From Bryobacter sp. (lineage in GTDB: Bacteria > Acidobacteriota > Terriglobia > Bryobacterales > Bryobacteraceae): a DNA stretch of 45,108 bases. The stretch is from assembly GCA_022843625.1 (NCBI GenBank), contig JALHNH010000052.1, forward strand, positions 1 through 45,108. Direction: 5' to 3'. Of this stretch, positions 26,732 through 32,527 are shown piece by piece. A program made the translations under genes and the position numbers. A model generated the notes under the pieces. That model was not told the DNA's origin. It made no database searches and saw only the letters and a program-made list of their open reading frames with translations. Each line of letters begins with the position of its first letter. The first letter of the stretch is position 1.

Positions 26732-26747
26732 GGCATTTGGAGGTCCG
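26732..26747 (-). promoter_or_regulatory. Weak sigma-54 promoter candidate for the LPATA/sortase operon
   Basis: On the minus strand the bases CGGACC-TCCAA-ATGCC show the invariant GG and GC with 10 bases between them. Other positions match TGGCAC-N5-TTGCA poorly. The expected start of transcription would lie about 35 bases before the ATG at 26686. A TGACC-N6-GGTCA palindrome sits about 110 bases upstream of that start, a usual activator distance. Confidence 0.4.
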
Positions 26748-26888
26748 ATGCGCAAAATCGACTTTGGGCCTTGTCTAGCCGCATTTTGGTTGTGCTTCAG
26801 CTACGTCTGGATCTCTACCAACCTGACCATTCAGGGTCAGGTTGACAACATTTGGTCACCGCTCACCGGGTCAGACGGAAGGTGCTGA
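26748..26888 (+). CDS. Possible small membrane protein
   Basis: A 46-codon ORF begins at ATG 26748 behind a GGAGG ribosome site (spacer of 4 bases). It encodes one hydrophobic segment (LAAFWLCFSYVWI). It lies between the divergent LPATA gene and the end of the Thivi_2564-like gene, and it contains the palindrome 26822-26841 in its coding part. The good ribosome site is the main support. It could equally be a chance ORF over a regulatory region. Confidence 0.3.
   Translation: MRKIDFGPCLAAFWLCFSYVWISTNLTIQGQVDNIWSPLTGSDGRC
26822..26841. promoter_or_regulatory. Palindromic operator site 1 (TGACC-N6-GGTCA)
   Basis: The bases form a perfect 7+7 inverted repeat, CCTGACC-ATTCAG-GGTCAGG. The core TGACC-N6-GGTCA occurs three more times, exactly, at 27112-27127, 29301-29316 and 31669-31684. 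This makes it a likely binding site for a dimeric helix-turn-helix regulator, probably the neighbouring sigma-54 activator. Confidence 0.7.
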
Positions 26889-27054
26889 CCCCACCCCACA
26901 GCCCTGTTACCTGGAGTAGCCAGATGCACACCACAACAACTACGAATATGTTCAGAATGGATTTAATACTCGAAGCCATAGGAATGTACCGGTTAATCAG
27001 ATAGAGGCCGACTCCGAAGATAATCAGCATGAGCACTACATTTAGTAAAGGCAT
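26863..27054 (-). CDS. Thivi_2564-like small membrane protein
   Basis: This 63-residue protein has two hydrophobic segments (LLNVVLMLIIFGVGLYLI and ILNIFVVVVVCIWLLQVTG) separated by NRYIPMASSIK. That is the pattern I know from the Thivi_2564 family of small membrane proteins. Its function is unknown. The ATG at 27054 is preceded by AGGA at a good distance. A sigma-54 element and a TGACC palindrome lie directly upstream, between this gene and the divergent sigma-54 activator. Confidence 0.8.
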   Translation of the reverse strand: MPLLNVVLMLIIFGVGLYLINRYIPMASSIKSILNIFVVVVVCIWLLQVTGLWGGVSTFRLTR

Positions 27055-27078
27055 AGTTTGTCCTGTATCTCCTACCAA

Positions 27079-27094
27079 AGCAATTACAGGACCA
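27079..27094 (-). promoter_or_regulatory. Sigma-54 promoter of the Thivi_2564-like gene
   Basis: Minus-strand bases TGGTCC-TGTAA-TTGCT match TGGCAC-N5-TTGC[A/T] with GG and GC separated by exactly 10 bases. It lies 25 bases upstream of the ATG at 27054. Palindrome site 2 lies about 27 bases upstream of the -24 element. Confidence 0.65.
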
Positions 27095-27111
27095 AACGGT
27101 GACGCTCCAAT

Positions 27112-27127
27112 TGACCCGATTTGGTCA
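27112..27127. promoter_or_regulatory. Palindromic operator site 2 (TGACC-N6-GGTCA)
   Basis: TGACC-CGATTT-GGTCA lies between the divergent Thivi_2564-like gene and the sigma-54 activator gene. It can serve both. On the plus strand a weak GG-N10-GC element (27164-27179) might allow self-activation of the regulator. Confidence 0.7.
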
Positions 27128-27163
27128 TTAAAGCTTCCCAACCGAAGCAAATGGTGCTATGGT

Positions 27164-27179
27164 TGGGCTGAATGCAGCT
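27164..27179 (+). promoter_or_regulatory. Weak sigma-54 promoter candidate for the activator gene
   Basis: TGGGCT-GAATG-CAGCT has GG and GC 10 bases apart, but matches the consensus poorly elsewhere. If used, transcription would start near 27190, 47 bases before the GTG start at 27237. Confidence 0.25.
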
Positions 27180-27236
27180 ACTGACAGTCTCTCACCCTGC
27201 CCGCTGAGATAGGCACTAGCAGAAAGATCGTTTTAC

Positions 27237-29285
27237 GTGAGCACTGCTGTACGTCTCAAACTCGACACGGAATGGCTGGAATTGCAGGGGCCCAAGGCGC
27301 TCGAACAACTCATTCGAGCCATTGTCTTTCACCCTGCCGCCCCCGTGCTGATCGCTGATCCCGAGGGCTACTACCAGGCAGCTGGAGTCGGTTCGAAGAC
27401 TGTACTGAGTCTCGCTGCACAGAAGCTGGCCGACGAGAAAAGTACAGATCTACCCAGGATTTGGCACGAATTTCTCAACAGCGGCGCCAACGAAGGCGTC
27501 CTCAAACTTCCCAACCCGTCGGGCGACTACCGGAACCTCAACTATGTTGCCAGTTCCGACATACTTCCTGCGCGCCATGTTCTGGCCTTCGGTGAAGGCA
27601 GCATTCCGTCCTGGATTCGGGATTATGCGCTATGTCTGGTCGATCTGCAGGGCTCAATCGTTGCCTGGTACGAAGGCGCAGCCCGGATTTATCGTTATTC
27701 TCCCGATATTGTCAGGCATCAACACATTTCTTTTCTCTACGAGCACGCCGACGTCCGTTCTGACCAAATCCTGCAACAACTGCATCGGGCGGAGGTCTCG
27801 GGCCACGTTGGCTCCGAATGCTGGCAAAAGCGGGGCGACGGCTCAAGGTTTTGGGCTAACGTCATCTTGGTTGCACTGCGTGATGAGGCCGGTATTTTGC
27901 AAGGCTTCGCCCGAATTGTACGAGACTTTTCCGACCGCCACGAACGCGATGAAAAAATACGGCTGAAGCGCTCGCGTGCTCACCCGCTTTCGCAACAGTC
28001 TGCCGTCGCCGGCGTCATCTCTGGTCAATTGGATCACCCTCTTGAAGTCAATGACGCATTGTTGGAAATGCTGGGCTACAACCGTCAGGATCTGGAAGAT
28101 GGCGCTTTCTCCTGGCTCGATCTTACCCCCGCTGAATTTGAGCCGCTCGATGAAATTGCGTACGAGGAGGCTCTCCAGTGTGGTGGCTGCACCCCATATG
28201 AAAAAGAGCTGATCCATAAGAATGGCACCAGGCTTCCTGTGCTCATTTCCACCGCCATTTTAAGGCTCTCCCCTCTACACTGGATCAGTTTCGTACAGGA
28301 TCTCAGCGCTCGAAATCGCTTCGAAGCTCTTACCGGCCACGAGTCCAGTTCCTCACAGAATTTCATCGAAATTGTCGGTGAGAGTTTACCGTTACGCCGC
28401 ATCCAGCAGCAAATTGAAGTTGTGGCTCCAACTGACGCTACCGTACTGGTACTCGGTGAAACGGGTACGGGTAAAGAACTGGTGGCTCGTGCAATTCATC
28501 GCCTGAGTCCCCGCAGCAAAATGCCCTTTGTCACTCTCAATTGCGCTGCCATCCCTACCGGCCTGCTTGAGAGCGAACTCTTTGGATATGAACGCGGAGC
28601 CTTCACCGGCGCGCTCGCTCAGAAGATCGGTCGTTTCGAAATGGCTCATCGTGGCACCCTATTTCTGGATGAAGTCGGCGATATCCCCATCGATCTTCAA
28701 CCCAAACTCCTTCGCGCCCTCCAGGAGAAATCGTTTGAGCGCCTCGGAGGTACAAAAACAATTCCTATCGACGTCAGGCTCGTTGCTGCCACCAACCGTA
28801 ATCTCAATCAGATGATGAGCGACAAGCTCTTCCGCAGCGATCTCTACTACCGCCTAAAAGTATTCCCCATCACCACTCCTCCCTTGCGCGAGAGGCCAGA
28901 GGACATCCCGATCCTTGTCCGCCACTTCACTGCCAAATACAGCCTTAAAATGGGCCGAAACATCGAAACGATCCCCTCGGCGGTGATGCAGTCACTCGTC
29001 GAATGGACTTGGCCCGGCAATGTCCGCGAACTGGAAAACTTTATCGAGCGGGCCGTCATTCTCTCCAGCGGTACCGCTCTACGAGCGCCAATCCAGGAAA
29101 TGCGTGAAGGCCTCGATCCTGCCCCCCGTTTAGGCACGCTGGAACAGGTTGAAAGAGATCACATCCTCTGCGTGCTGCGGGAGAACAAAGGCGTTGTCAG
29201 TGTCGCCGCTTCCAAGCTTGGGATGCCCCGGACGACCCTCAACGCCATGATGAAAAAACTCGGCATCTCACGCCGGGATTTCTGA
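27237..29285 (+). CDS. Sigma-54-dependent transcriptional activator (PAS-AAA+-HTH)
   Basis: This 682-residue enhancer-binding protein starts at GTG 27237. Residues 1-120 form a sensor-like region that I do not recognise. Two PAS-like domains follow (about 130-235 and 250-358, the latter ending SFVQDLSARNRF). The AAA+ core starts near 375, with Walker A GETGTGKE at 407-414, the sigma-54-contacting GAFTGA at 454-459 and Walker B LFLDEV. The C-terminus holds a Fis-type helix-turn-helix (VVSVAASKLGMPRTTLNAMMKKL). No receiver domain is present, so it should respond to a signal sensed by the PAS or N-terminal part, not to a phosphorelay. Nearby TGACC-N6-GGTCA palindromes and GG-N10-GC promoters make it the obvious regulator of the surrounding envelope genes. 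Confidence 0.93.
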   Translation: MSTAVRLKLDTEWLELQGPKALEQLIRAIVFHPAAPVLIADPEGYYQAAGVGSKTVLSLAAQKLADEKSTDLPRIWHEFLNSGANEGVLKLPNPSGDYRNLNYVASSDILPARHVLAFGEGSIPSWIRDYALCLVDLQGSIVAWYEGAARIYRYSPDIVRHQHISFLYEHADVRSDQILQQLHRAEVSGHVGSECWQKRGDGSRFWANVILVALRDEAGILQGFARIVRDFSDRHERDEKIRLKRSRAHPLSQQSAVAGVISGQLDHPLEVNDALLEMLGYNRQDLEDGAFSWLDLTPAEFEPLDEIAYEEALQCGGCTPYEKELIHKNGTRLPVLISTAILRLSPLHWISFVQDLSARNRFEALTGHESSSSQNFIEIVGESLPLRRIQQQIEVVAPTDATVLVLGETGTGKELVARAIHRLSPRSKMPFVTLNCAAIPTGLLESELFGYERGAFTGALAQKIGRFEMAHRGTLFLDEVGDIPIDLQPKLLRALQEKSFERLGGTKTIPIDVRLVAATNRNLNQMMSDKLFRSDLYYRLKVFPITTPPLRERPEDIPILVRHFTAKYSLKMGRNIETIPSAVMQSLVEWTWPGNVRELENFIERAVILSSGTALRAPIQEMREGLDPAPRLGTLEQVERDHILCVLRENKGVVSVAASKLGMPRTTLNAMMKKLGISRRDF

Positions 29286-29300
29286 CTGAAATTCGTCGCC

Positions 29301-29316
29301 TGACCACTAACGGTCA
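29301..29316. promoter_or_regulatory. Palindromic operator site 3 (TGACC-N6-GGTCA)
   Basis: TGACC-ACTAAC-GGTCA lies in the 31-base gap between the activator gene and the convergent ECF sigma gene. No promoter starts here. The nearest sigma-54 elements are at 29856-29871 and 29900-29915, more than 500 bases away. It could be a distant enhancer or act on the ends of both transcripts. Confidence 0.6.
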
Positions 29317-29844
29317 CTATTGAACGTTTCCCGCCAAGAAGGCCTGCTGTGCTGGAGCTCCCATTCTCTCCCGCAAACGGCGGCGAATCCTCATCAAACG
29401 CACTCGAACAGATGTCGGACAGAGCTTTTCCTTATCGGCGATTTCCCCGGTAGAATAACCCTCCAAATAGTACATCGTCAGCATCCGCGATTCCAGATCT
29501 GTGCAGTTCTCAATCATCACATCAGCCTCGAGATTGCTTAACAATTTTGAAGGCGCCGCAAAGTCTTCGAGCTGCATAAAACGCTTCTCCATACGGATCA
29601 CACTGCGGTAAAGATTGCGTGCGATCGCATTCACCCAGGCACCTACCAGGTCGGGGCACTGCAGCTGTTTACGGCATTGCCATCCTCGCGCCCAGGCAGC
29701 CTGCGCTACCTCTTCAGCCATCTCGGCGTTGGCCCCCAGAAAGCGCACAGAACGGAGCGTTACATTGAAACCCTTCTGATAAGCGCTTGCATAATTGGAT
29801 TCGTCAAGGCACGTAGGCATCAGGGTACTTACTAAAGTTTCCAT
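29317..29844 (-). CDS. ECF-type RNA polymerase sigma factor
   Basis: This 175-residue protein (from ATG 29844) has the two parts of an ECF sigma factor. Region 2 contains AEEVAQAAWARGW and WVNAIARNLYRSVIR. Region 4 contains a helix-turn-helix (LTMYYLEGYSTGEIADKEKL, SVRVRLMRIRRRLRERM). No anti-sigma gene is adjacent. Alternative starts are 29892 (open frame) and 29820. A GG-N10-GC element at 29856-29871 would start transcription almost at the 29844 ATG, so either the message has almost no leader or translation begins at 29820. A sigma-54 activator that drives an ECF sigma gene would form a regulatory cascade. Confidence 0.88.
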   Translation of the reverse strand: METLVSTLMPTCLDESNYASAYQKGFNVTLRSVRFLGANAEMAEEVAQAAWARGWQCRKQLQCPDLVGAWVNAIARNLYRSVIRMEKRFMQLEDFAAPSKLLSNLEADVMIENCTDLESRMLTMYYLEGYSTGEIADKEKLCPTSVRVRLMRIRRRLRERMGAPAQQAFLAGNVQ

Positions 29845-29855
29845 GCAAACGTCTT

Positions 29856-29871
29856 GGCATTTTGAGGGCCA
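29856..29871 (-). promoter_or_regulatory. Sigma-54 promoter candidate for the ECF sigma gene
   Basis: Minus-strand TGGCCC-TCAAA-ATGCC has GG and GC with 10 bases between them and a good -24 part. The predicted start lies at about 29845, next to the ATG at 29844. Confidence 0.5.
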
Positions 29872-29899
29872 ATTGGAAGTATCATCTAGCAATGCGTGT

Positions 29900-29915
29900 T
29901 GGCCTCAAGATTGCA
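29900..29915 (+). promoter_or_regulatory. Sigma-54 promoter of the DUF883-like gene
   Basis: TGGCCT-CAAGA-TTGCA differs from TGGCAC-N5-TTGCA at only two positions and keeps the 10-base spacing between GG and GC. It lies 23 bases before the ATG at 29939. Confidence 0.65.
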
Positions 29916-29938
29916 TACCAGTCTGTGAGGTATTAGAC

Positions 29939-30262
29939 ATGAACAACGTACTTAAAGAAGCCGAGGCGCTAATGGAAAAAGGCGAATCGGGCTTTGAAAC
30001 TGTCAAGCAGAGGCTTTCTCATGCCATCGAATCTGGTTCAGAGTCACTGATTGCCGGGGCCGAAGCAATAGAAGGCACTGCTCATAATTCTGCTGAATCT
30101 CTGATGCAAGGGGCCACTTACTTACGAACCCAGCCGGCAAGTCAAATGTGGGTAGATTGCCGCTCCCTCTTTACGAAATATCCGGTCCAGGCAATGACTA
30201 TTGCTGCAATAGCCGGCGTCTTTTTGGGCAAGTCGATCTGGGGCGATAGGCAAAACCGCTAA
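29939..30262 (+). CDS. DUF883/ElaB-like membrane-anchored protein
   Basis: This 107-residue protein has a long amphipathic helical part (residues 1-75, rich in Glu, Ala and Ser) and a single C-terminal hydrophobic helix (PVQAMTIAAIAGVFLGKSIWG). This is the layout of DUF883/ElaB/YqjD proteins, which sit in the inner membrane and, in E. coli, bind ribosomes in stationary phase. The frame is open to 29795, but the ATG at 29939 follows a sigma-54 promoter and a GTGAGG ribosome site. It is followed after about 55 bases by a PNPOx-like gene that may share its transcript. Confidence 0.7.
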   Translation: MNNVLKEAEALMEKGESGFETVKQRLSHAIESGSESLIAGAEAIEGTAHNSAESLMQGATYLRTQPASQMWVDCRSLFTKYPVQAMTIAAIAGVFLGKSIWGDRQNR

Positions 30263-30316
30263 GGAAACAACTTGAGCACAGCAAGAGAAAGCAGGCAAGC
30301 TGAGGGCTCTCCAATA

Positions 30317-30775
30317 ATGCAAAAACTATTCACTTTGCTGAAGGAAATTGAAATTTCTCTCATTTGGCGTAAAGGCCATAAATCCGATCTACAGCGTAGG
30401 CCAATGACTCGACAGCGTAATAATCTCGCTGGTGGACTCTGGTATTTCAGCCAACGGACTCCGCTTTTGAAGGCTCTGTACGGCACCAGTCCGCAAGTTA
30501 CCGTAGCAGTCTCATGCCCGCCCTTGAGACAGTGCGCAGCACTGTCGGGTGATGCCTCTATCGTCGATCACAAGGCAAGTCTTGCTTATTTCACGGTCGA
30601 AGCAAATGAGAAATTATTACCCACTGGAGTTGGCACCGAGCAGTTAGTTCTTTTAAAGATTGACGTTCAGAGAATCGACTTCTGGGAATGGGCAGACGAC
30701 AACCTCATCCACTCCAGCAGTGTCATTCCTGCCCTGACAGTGTCTGACCAAGTGACGACGACTGACGGCCGGTAG
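30317..30775 (+). CDS. PNPOx-like (general stress protein 26-type) protein
   Basis: This 152-residue protein resembles the pyridoxamine-5'-phosphate-oxidase-like split-barrel family of general stress protein 26. RRPMTRQRNN-AGGLWYFSQR corresponds to the usual 'SRPM---------LWFFT' strand, then AALSGDASIVDHKA and VLLKIDVQRIDFWEWADD follow. Such proteins bind flavins, and their physiological role is mostly unknown. The start could be ATG 30317 or a TTG at 30272. The first residues (MQKLFTLLKEIEISLIW) replace the usual N-terminal strand, so the family assignment rests on the middle and end. It is downstream of the DUF883-like gene. Confidence 0.6.
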   Translation: MQKLFTLLKEIEISLIWRKGHKSDLQRRPMTRQRNNLAGGLWYFSQRTPLLKALYGTSPQVTVAVSCPPLRQCAALSGDASIVDHKASLAYFTVEANEKLLPTGVGTEQLVLLKIDVQRIDFWEWADDNLIHSSSVIPALTVSDQVTTTDGR

Positions 30776-30778
30776 TCA
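30763..30778. promoter_or_regulatory. Imperfect operator site (TGACG-N6-AGTCA)
   Basis: TGACG-GCCGGT-AGTCA has the same 16-base geometry as the four perfect sites, with one symmetrical change in each half. It is located 44 bases before the -24 element of the PEP-CTERM gene promoter, as an activator site should be. It overlaps the end of the PNPOx-like gene. Confidence 0.5.
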
Positions 30779-30821
30779 CTATTCGTCACCTGAAGTTGTG
30801 TGTGCATATATAGCGTGTTGC

Positions 30822-30837
30822 TGGCCCATTGGTTGCA
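30822..30837 (+). promoter_or_regulatory. Sigma-54 promoter of the PEP-CTERM gene
   Basis: TGGCCC-ATTGG-TTGCA differs from TGGCAC-N5-TTGCA at one position and has the 10-base GG/GC spacing. Transcription would begin near 30848, about 88 bases before the ATG at 30936. Confidence 0.7.
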
Positions 30838-30935
30838 ACACAGAGAGTGACCTGCTCAGTATTCGCAATGACAAACTCGCAACATGTATCACAAAGCGAA
30901 TAGTGAGTTAGGGCTCAAAAACAAGGAATAGAAAA

Positions 30936-31568
30936 ATGAAAACAACCAACGCAGGTTTCGTCAAAACTGTTGCCACATTCGGTCTGGCCCTCCTCTCGAT
31001 GGGTGCCAACGCCAGTGCTATAACGGTCACCTACACCACAGAAGGATCGCAGTTTACAACTGGAAGCCCGATCCTGAACAGCACCGGAGGGGCAGCGGCC
31101 ACTCTCACCTTTAACCCCACAAGCAACACTGTTGATCCACCCTCCAACATCAACTACGGCATCTTCAGCCTGTTGTGCGAATCTTGCACCAACAGGGAGC
31201 AGGGTGGCGGGGCCGTCTTTGCCGGCTTCACATTCGACTTGCTGGTCACCGTGGAGGATGGTGCGCAAGGTCGCTTCCGCGGCACTTCGCTGGGAGGCAC
31301 CGTGTTCACTGACGCCAGTACGATAACGATCAACTTTGTTCCCCTTTTTCTCGGTCCCGGGGATGAAAATGCTCTCAATGGCAATTTTGGCCTCGTAAGA
31401 TTTACAATCCAGGGCCTTACCCCTATTGTTGCTCCTAACTCTGGAAACGATCCAGGAGAGACAACAGTTGAAGGCACCATCGTAGATGGCTCAGTTCCAG
31501 AACCCGGAACCATGGCGCTCTTTGGAGCTGGCCTCCTGGGTATGGGTATTGTTTTGCGTAAGCGATAA
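30936..31568 (+). CDS. PEP-CTERM sorting domain protein
   Basis: This 210-residue secreted protein has a signal peptide (cleavage near NASA, about residue 28). Its middle is beta-rich and low in charge, with two close cysteines (CESC). The C-terminus is VPEPGTMALFGAGLLGMG plus a basic tail: a PEP motif, a hydrophobic helix and RKR. This is the signal handled by an exosortase, which removes the tail and releases or attaches the protein. No exosortase gene is present in the window. A good ribosome site (AAGGAA) precedes the ATG. It has its own sigma-54 promoter and a strong terminator at 31598-31624, so it is a single-gene unit. Confidence 0.92.
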   Translation: MKTTNAGFVKTVATFGLALLSMGANASAITVTYTTEGSQFTTGSPILNSTGGAAATLTFNPTSNTVDPPSNINYGIFSLLCESCTNREQGGGAVFAGFTFDLLVTVEDGAQGRFRGTSLGGTVFTDASTITINFVPLFLGPGDENALNGNFGLVRFTIQGLTPIVAPNSGNDPGETTVEGTIVDGSVPEPGTMALFGAGLLGMGIVLRKR

Positions 31569-31597
31569 CATAATCTGAATTGCTTGACGCCGTACCA

Positions 31598-31624
31598 CGC
31601 CGCGCATTTTATGCGCGGCGTTTT
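31598..31624 (+). terminator. Rho-independent terminator after the PEP-CTERM gene
   Basis: A perfect 10-base stem (CGCCGCGCAT/ATGCGCGGCG) with a TTT loop is followed by TTTT. It lies 30 bases after the stop codon. Confidence 0.9.
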
Positions 31625-31668
31625 CAGCTTCACGCGCTGTTCTTGGAATTCGACGATCACTCGCCAGA

Positions 31669-31684
31669 TGACCTCATTTGGTCA
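31669..31684. promoter_or_regulatory. Palindromic operator site 4 (TGACC-N6-GGTCA)
   Basis: TGACC-TCATTT-GGTCA lies about 60 bases upstream of the -24 element at 31736 and about 85 bases before the expected transcription start. This is an ordinary place for an enhancer site of a sigma-54 activator. Confidence 0.75.
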
Positions 31685-31735
31685 AAAGTACCTGTCGATG
31701 TTTCCAAATGTCGTTTTGTTTTCAACAAATCGAAT

Positions 31736-31751
31736 TGGCAATGTGCTTGCA
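31736..31751 (+). promoter_or_regulatory. Sigma-54 promoter of the SYLF/OmpA operon
   Basis: TGGCAA-TGTGC-TTGCA differs from the consensus TGGCAC-N5-TTGCA at one position, with GG and GC exactly 10 bases apart. The start of transcription would be near 31762, about 50 bases before the ATG. Confidence 0.75.
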
Positions 31752-31812
31752 TTCATTCAAGTGTCGCCCGCAACTTTTCAATAGTTTACTGGGCTGACTG
31801 AAGAGGTTGAGA

Positions 31813-32511
31813 ATGAAAATATTACTGGCAGCTTCGTTGGCGCTTGCGCCCCTGTTAGCCATAGACAATGAACCGGCAAAGCGGCTTACTGAGGCAGCCG
31901 CCGTAATGAATGAAATTATGGCCACACCCGACAAGGGCATCCCTGAAGATATGTTGGGTAATGCCCATTGCATCGTCATCGTGCCGGGCCTGAAAACTGC
32001 CGCGTTTGTAGTTGGCGGTAAATACGGCAAAGGCTACATGCTCTGCCGAAATAAAGGAATTATGGGCTGGTCTGCTCCAGCCACCGTACGAATCGAAGGC
32101 GGTAGCGTTGGTTTTCAGATTGGTGGTTCAGAAACCGATTTGATCATGCTGGTCATGAATCAACGCGGCGTCGATAAATTGCTTGGAAGCAAATTCACGC
32201 TGGGTGCGGAAGGCTCCGTCGCTGCTGGCCCTGTGGGGCGCACTGCCACGGCTCAGACCGATGCTCAGATGCATGCTGAAATTCTCTCCTGGTCTCGCTC
32301 GCAAGGACTTTTTGCCGGGCTTGCCCTCGAGGGAGCCACGTTACGGCAAGATCTCGATGACAACCAAACTCTGTATGGCAAAAGGCTCGAGAACCGCCAG
32401 ATTGTTACAACCCGTGTGAAAGCCCCGAAGTCTGCCTCGAGCCTTATCACCCTTCTCAACAAGTATTCTCCGCGTGAGAATAAACCTTCTGCTGTATCAG
32501 CCAAAAAATAG
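31813..32511 (+). CDS. SYLF-domain (YSC84/DUF500) lipid-binding protein
   Basis: This protein of 232 residues has a signal peptide (ending LLAI) and the SYLF fold: CIVIVPGLKTAAFVVGGKYG, then GFQIGGSETDLIMLVMN and VAAGPVGRTATAQTD. SYLF domains bind phosphoinositides in eukaryotes; in bacteria they are exported and of unknown role. The ATG at 31813 has the ribosome site AAGAGG six bases upstream, so I prefer it to the TTG at 31807. The OmpA-type gene follows after 16 bases and is probably on the same transcript. Confidence 0.9.
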   Translation: MKILLAASLALAPLLAIDNEPAKRLTEAAAVMNEIMATPDKGIPEDMLGNAHCIVIVPGLKTAAFVVGGKYGKGYMLCRNKGIMGWSAPATVRIEGGSVGFQIGGSETDLIMLVMNQRGVDKLLGSKFTLGAEGSVAAGPVGRTATAQTDAQMHAEILSWSRSQGLFAGLALEGATLRQDLDDNQTLYGKRLENRQIVTTRVKAPKSASSLITLLNKYSPRENKPSAVSAKK

Positions 32512-32527
32512 GAGCCAGGAAGAGAAC

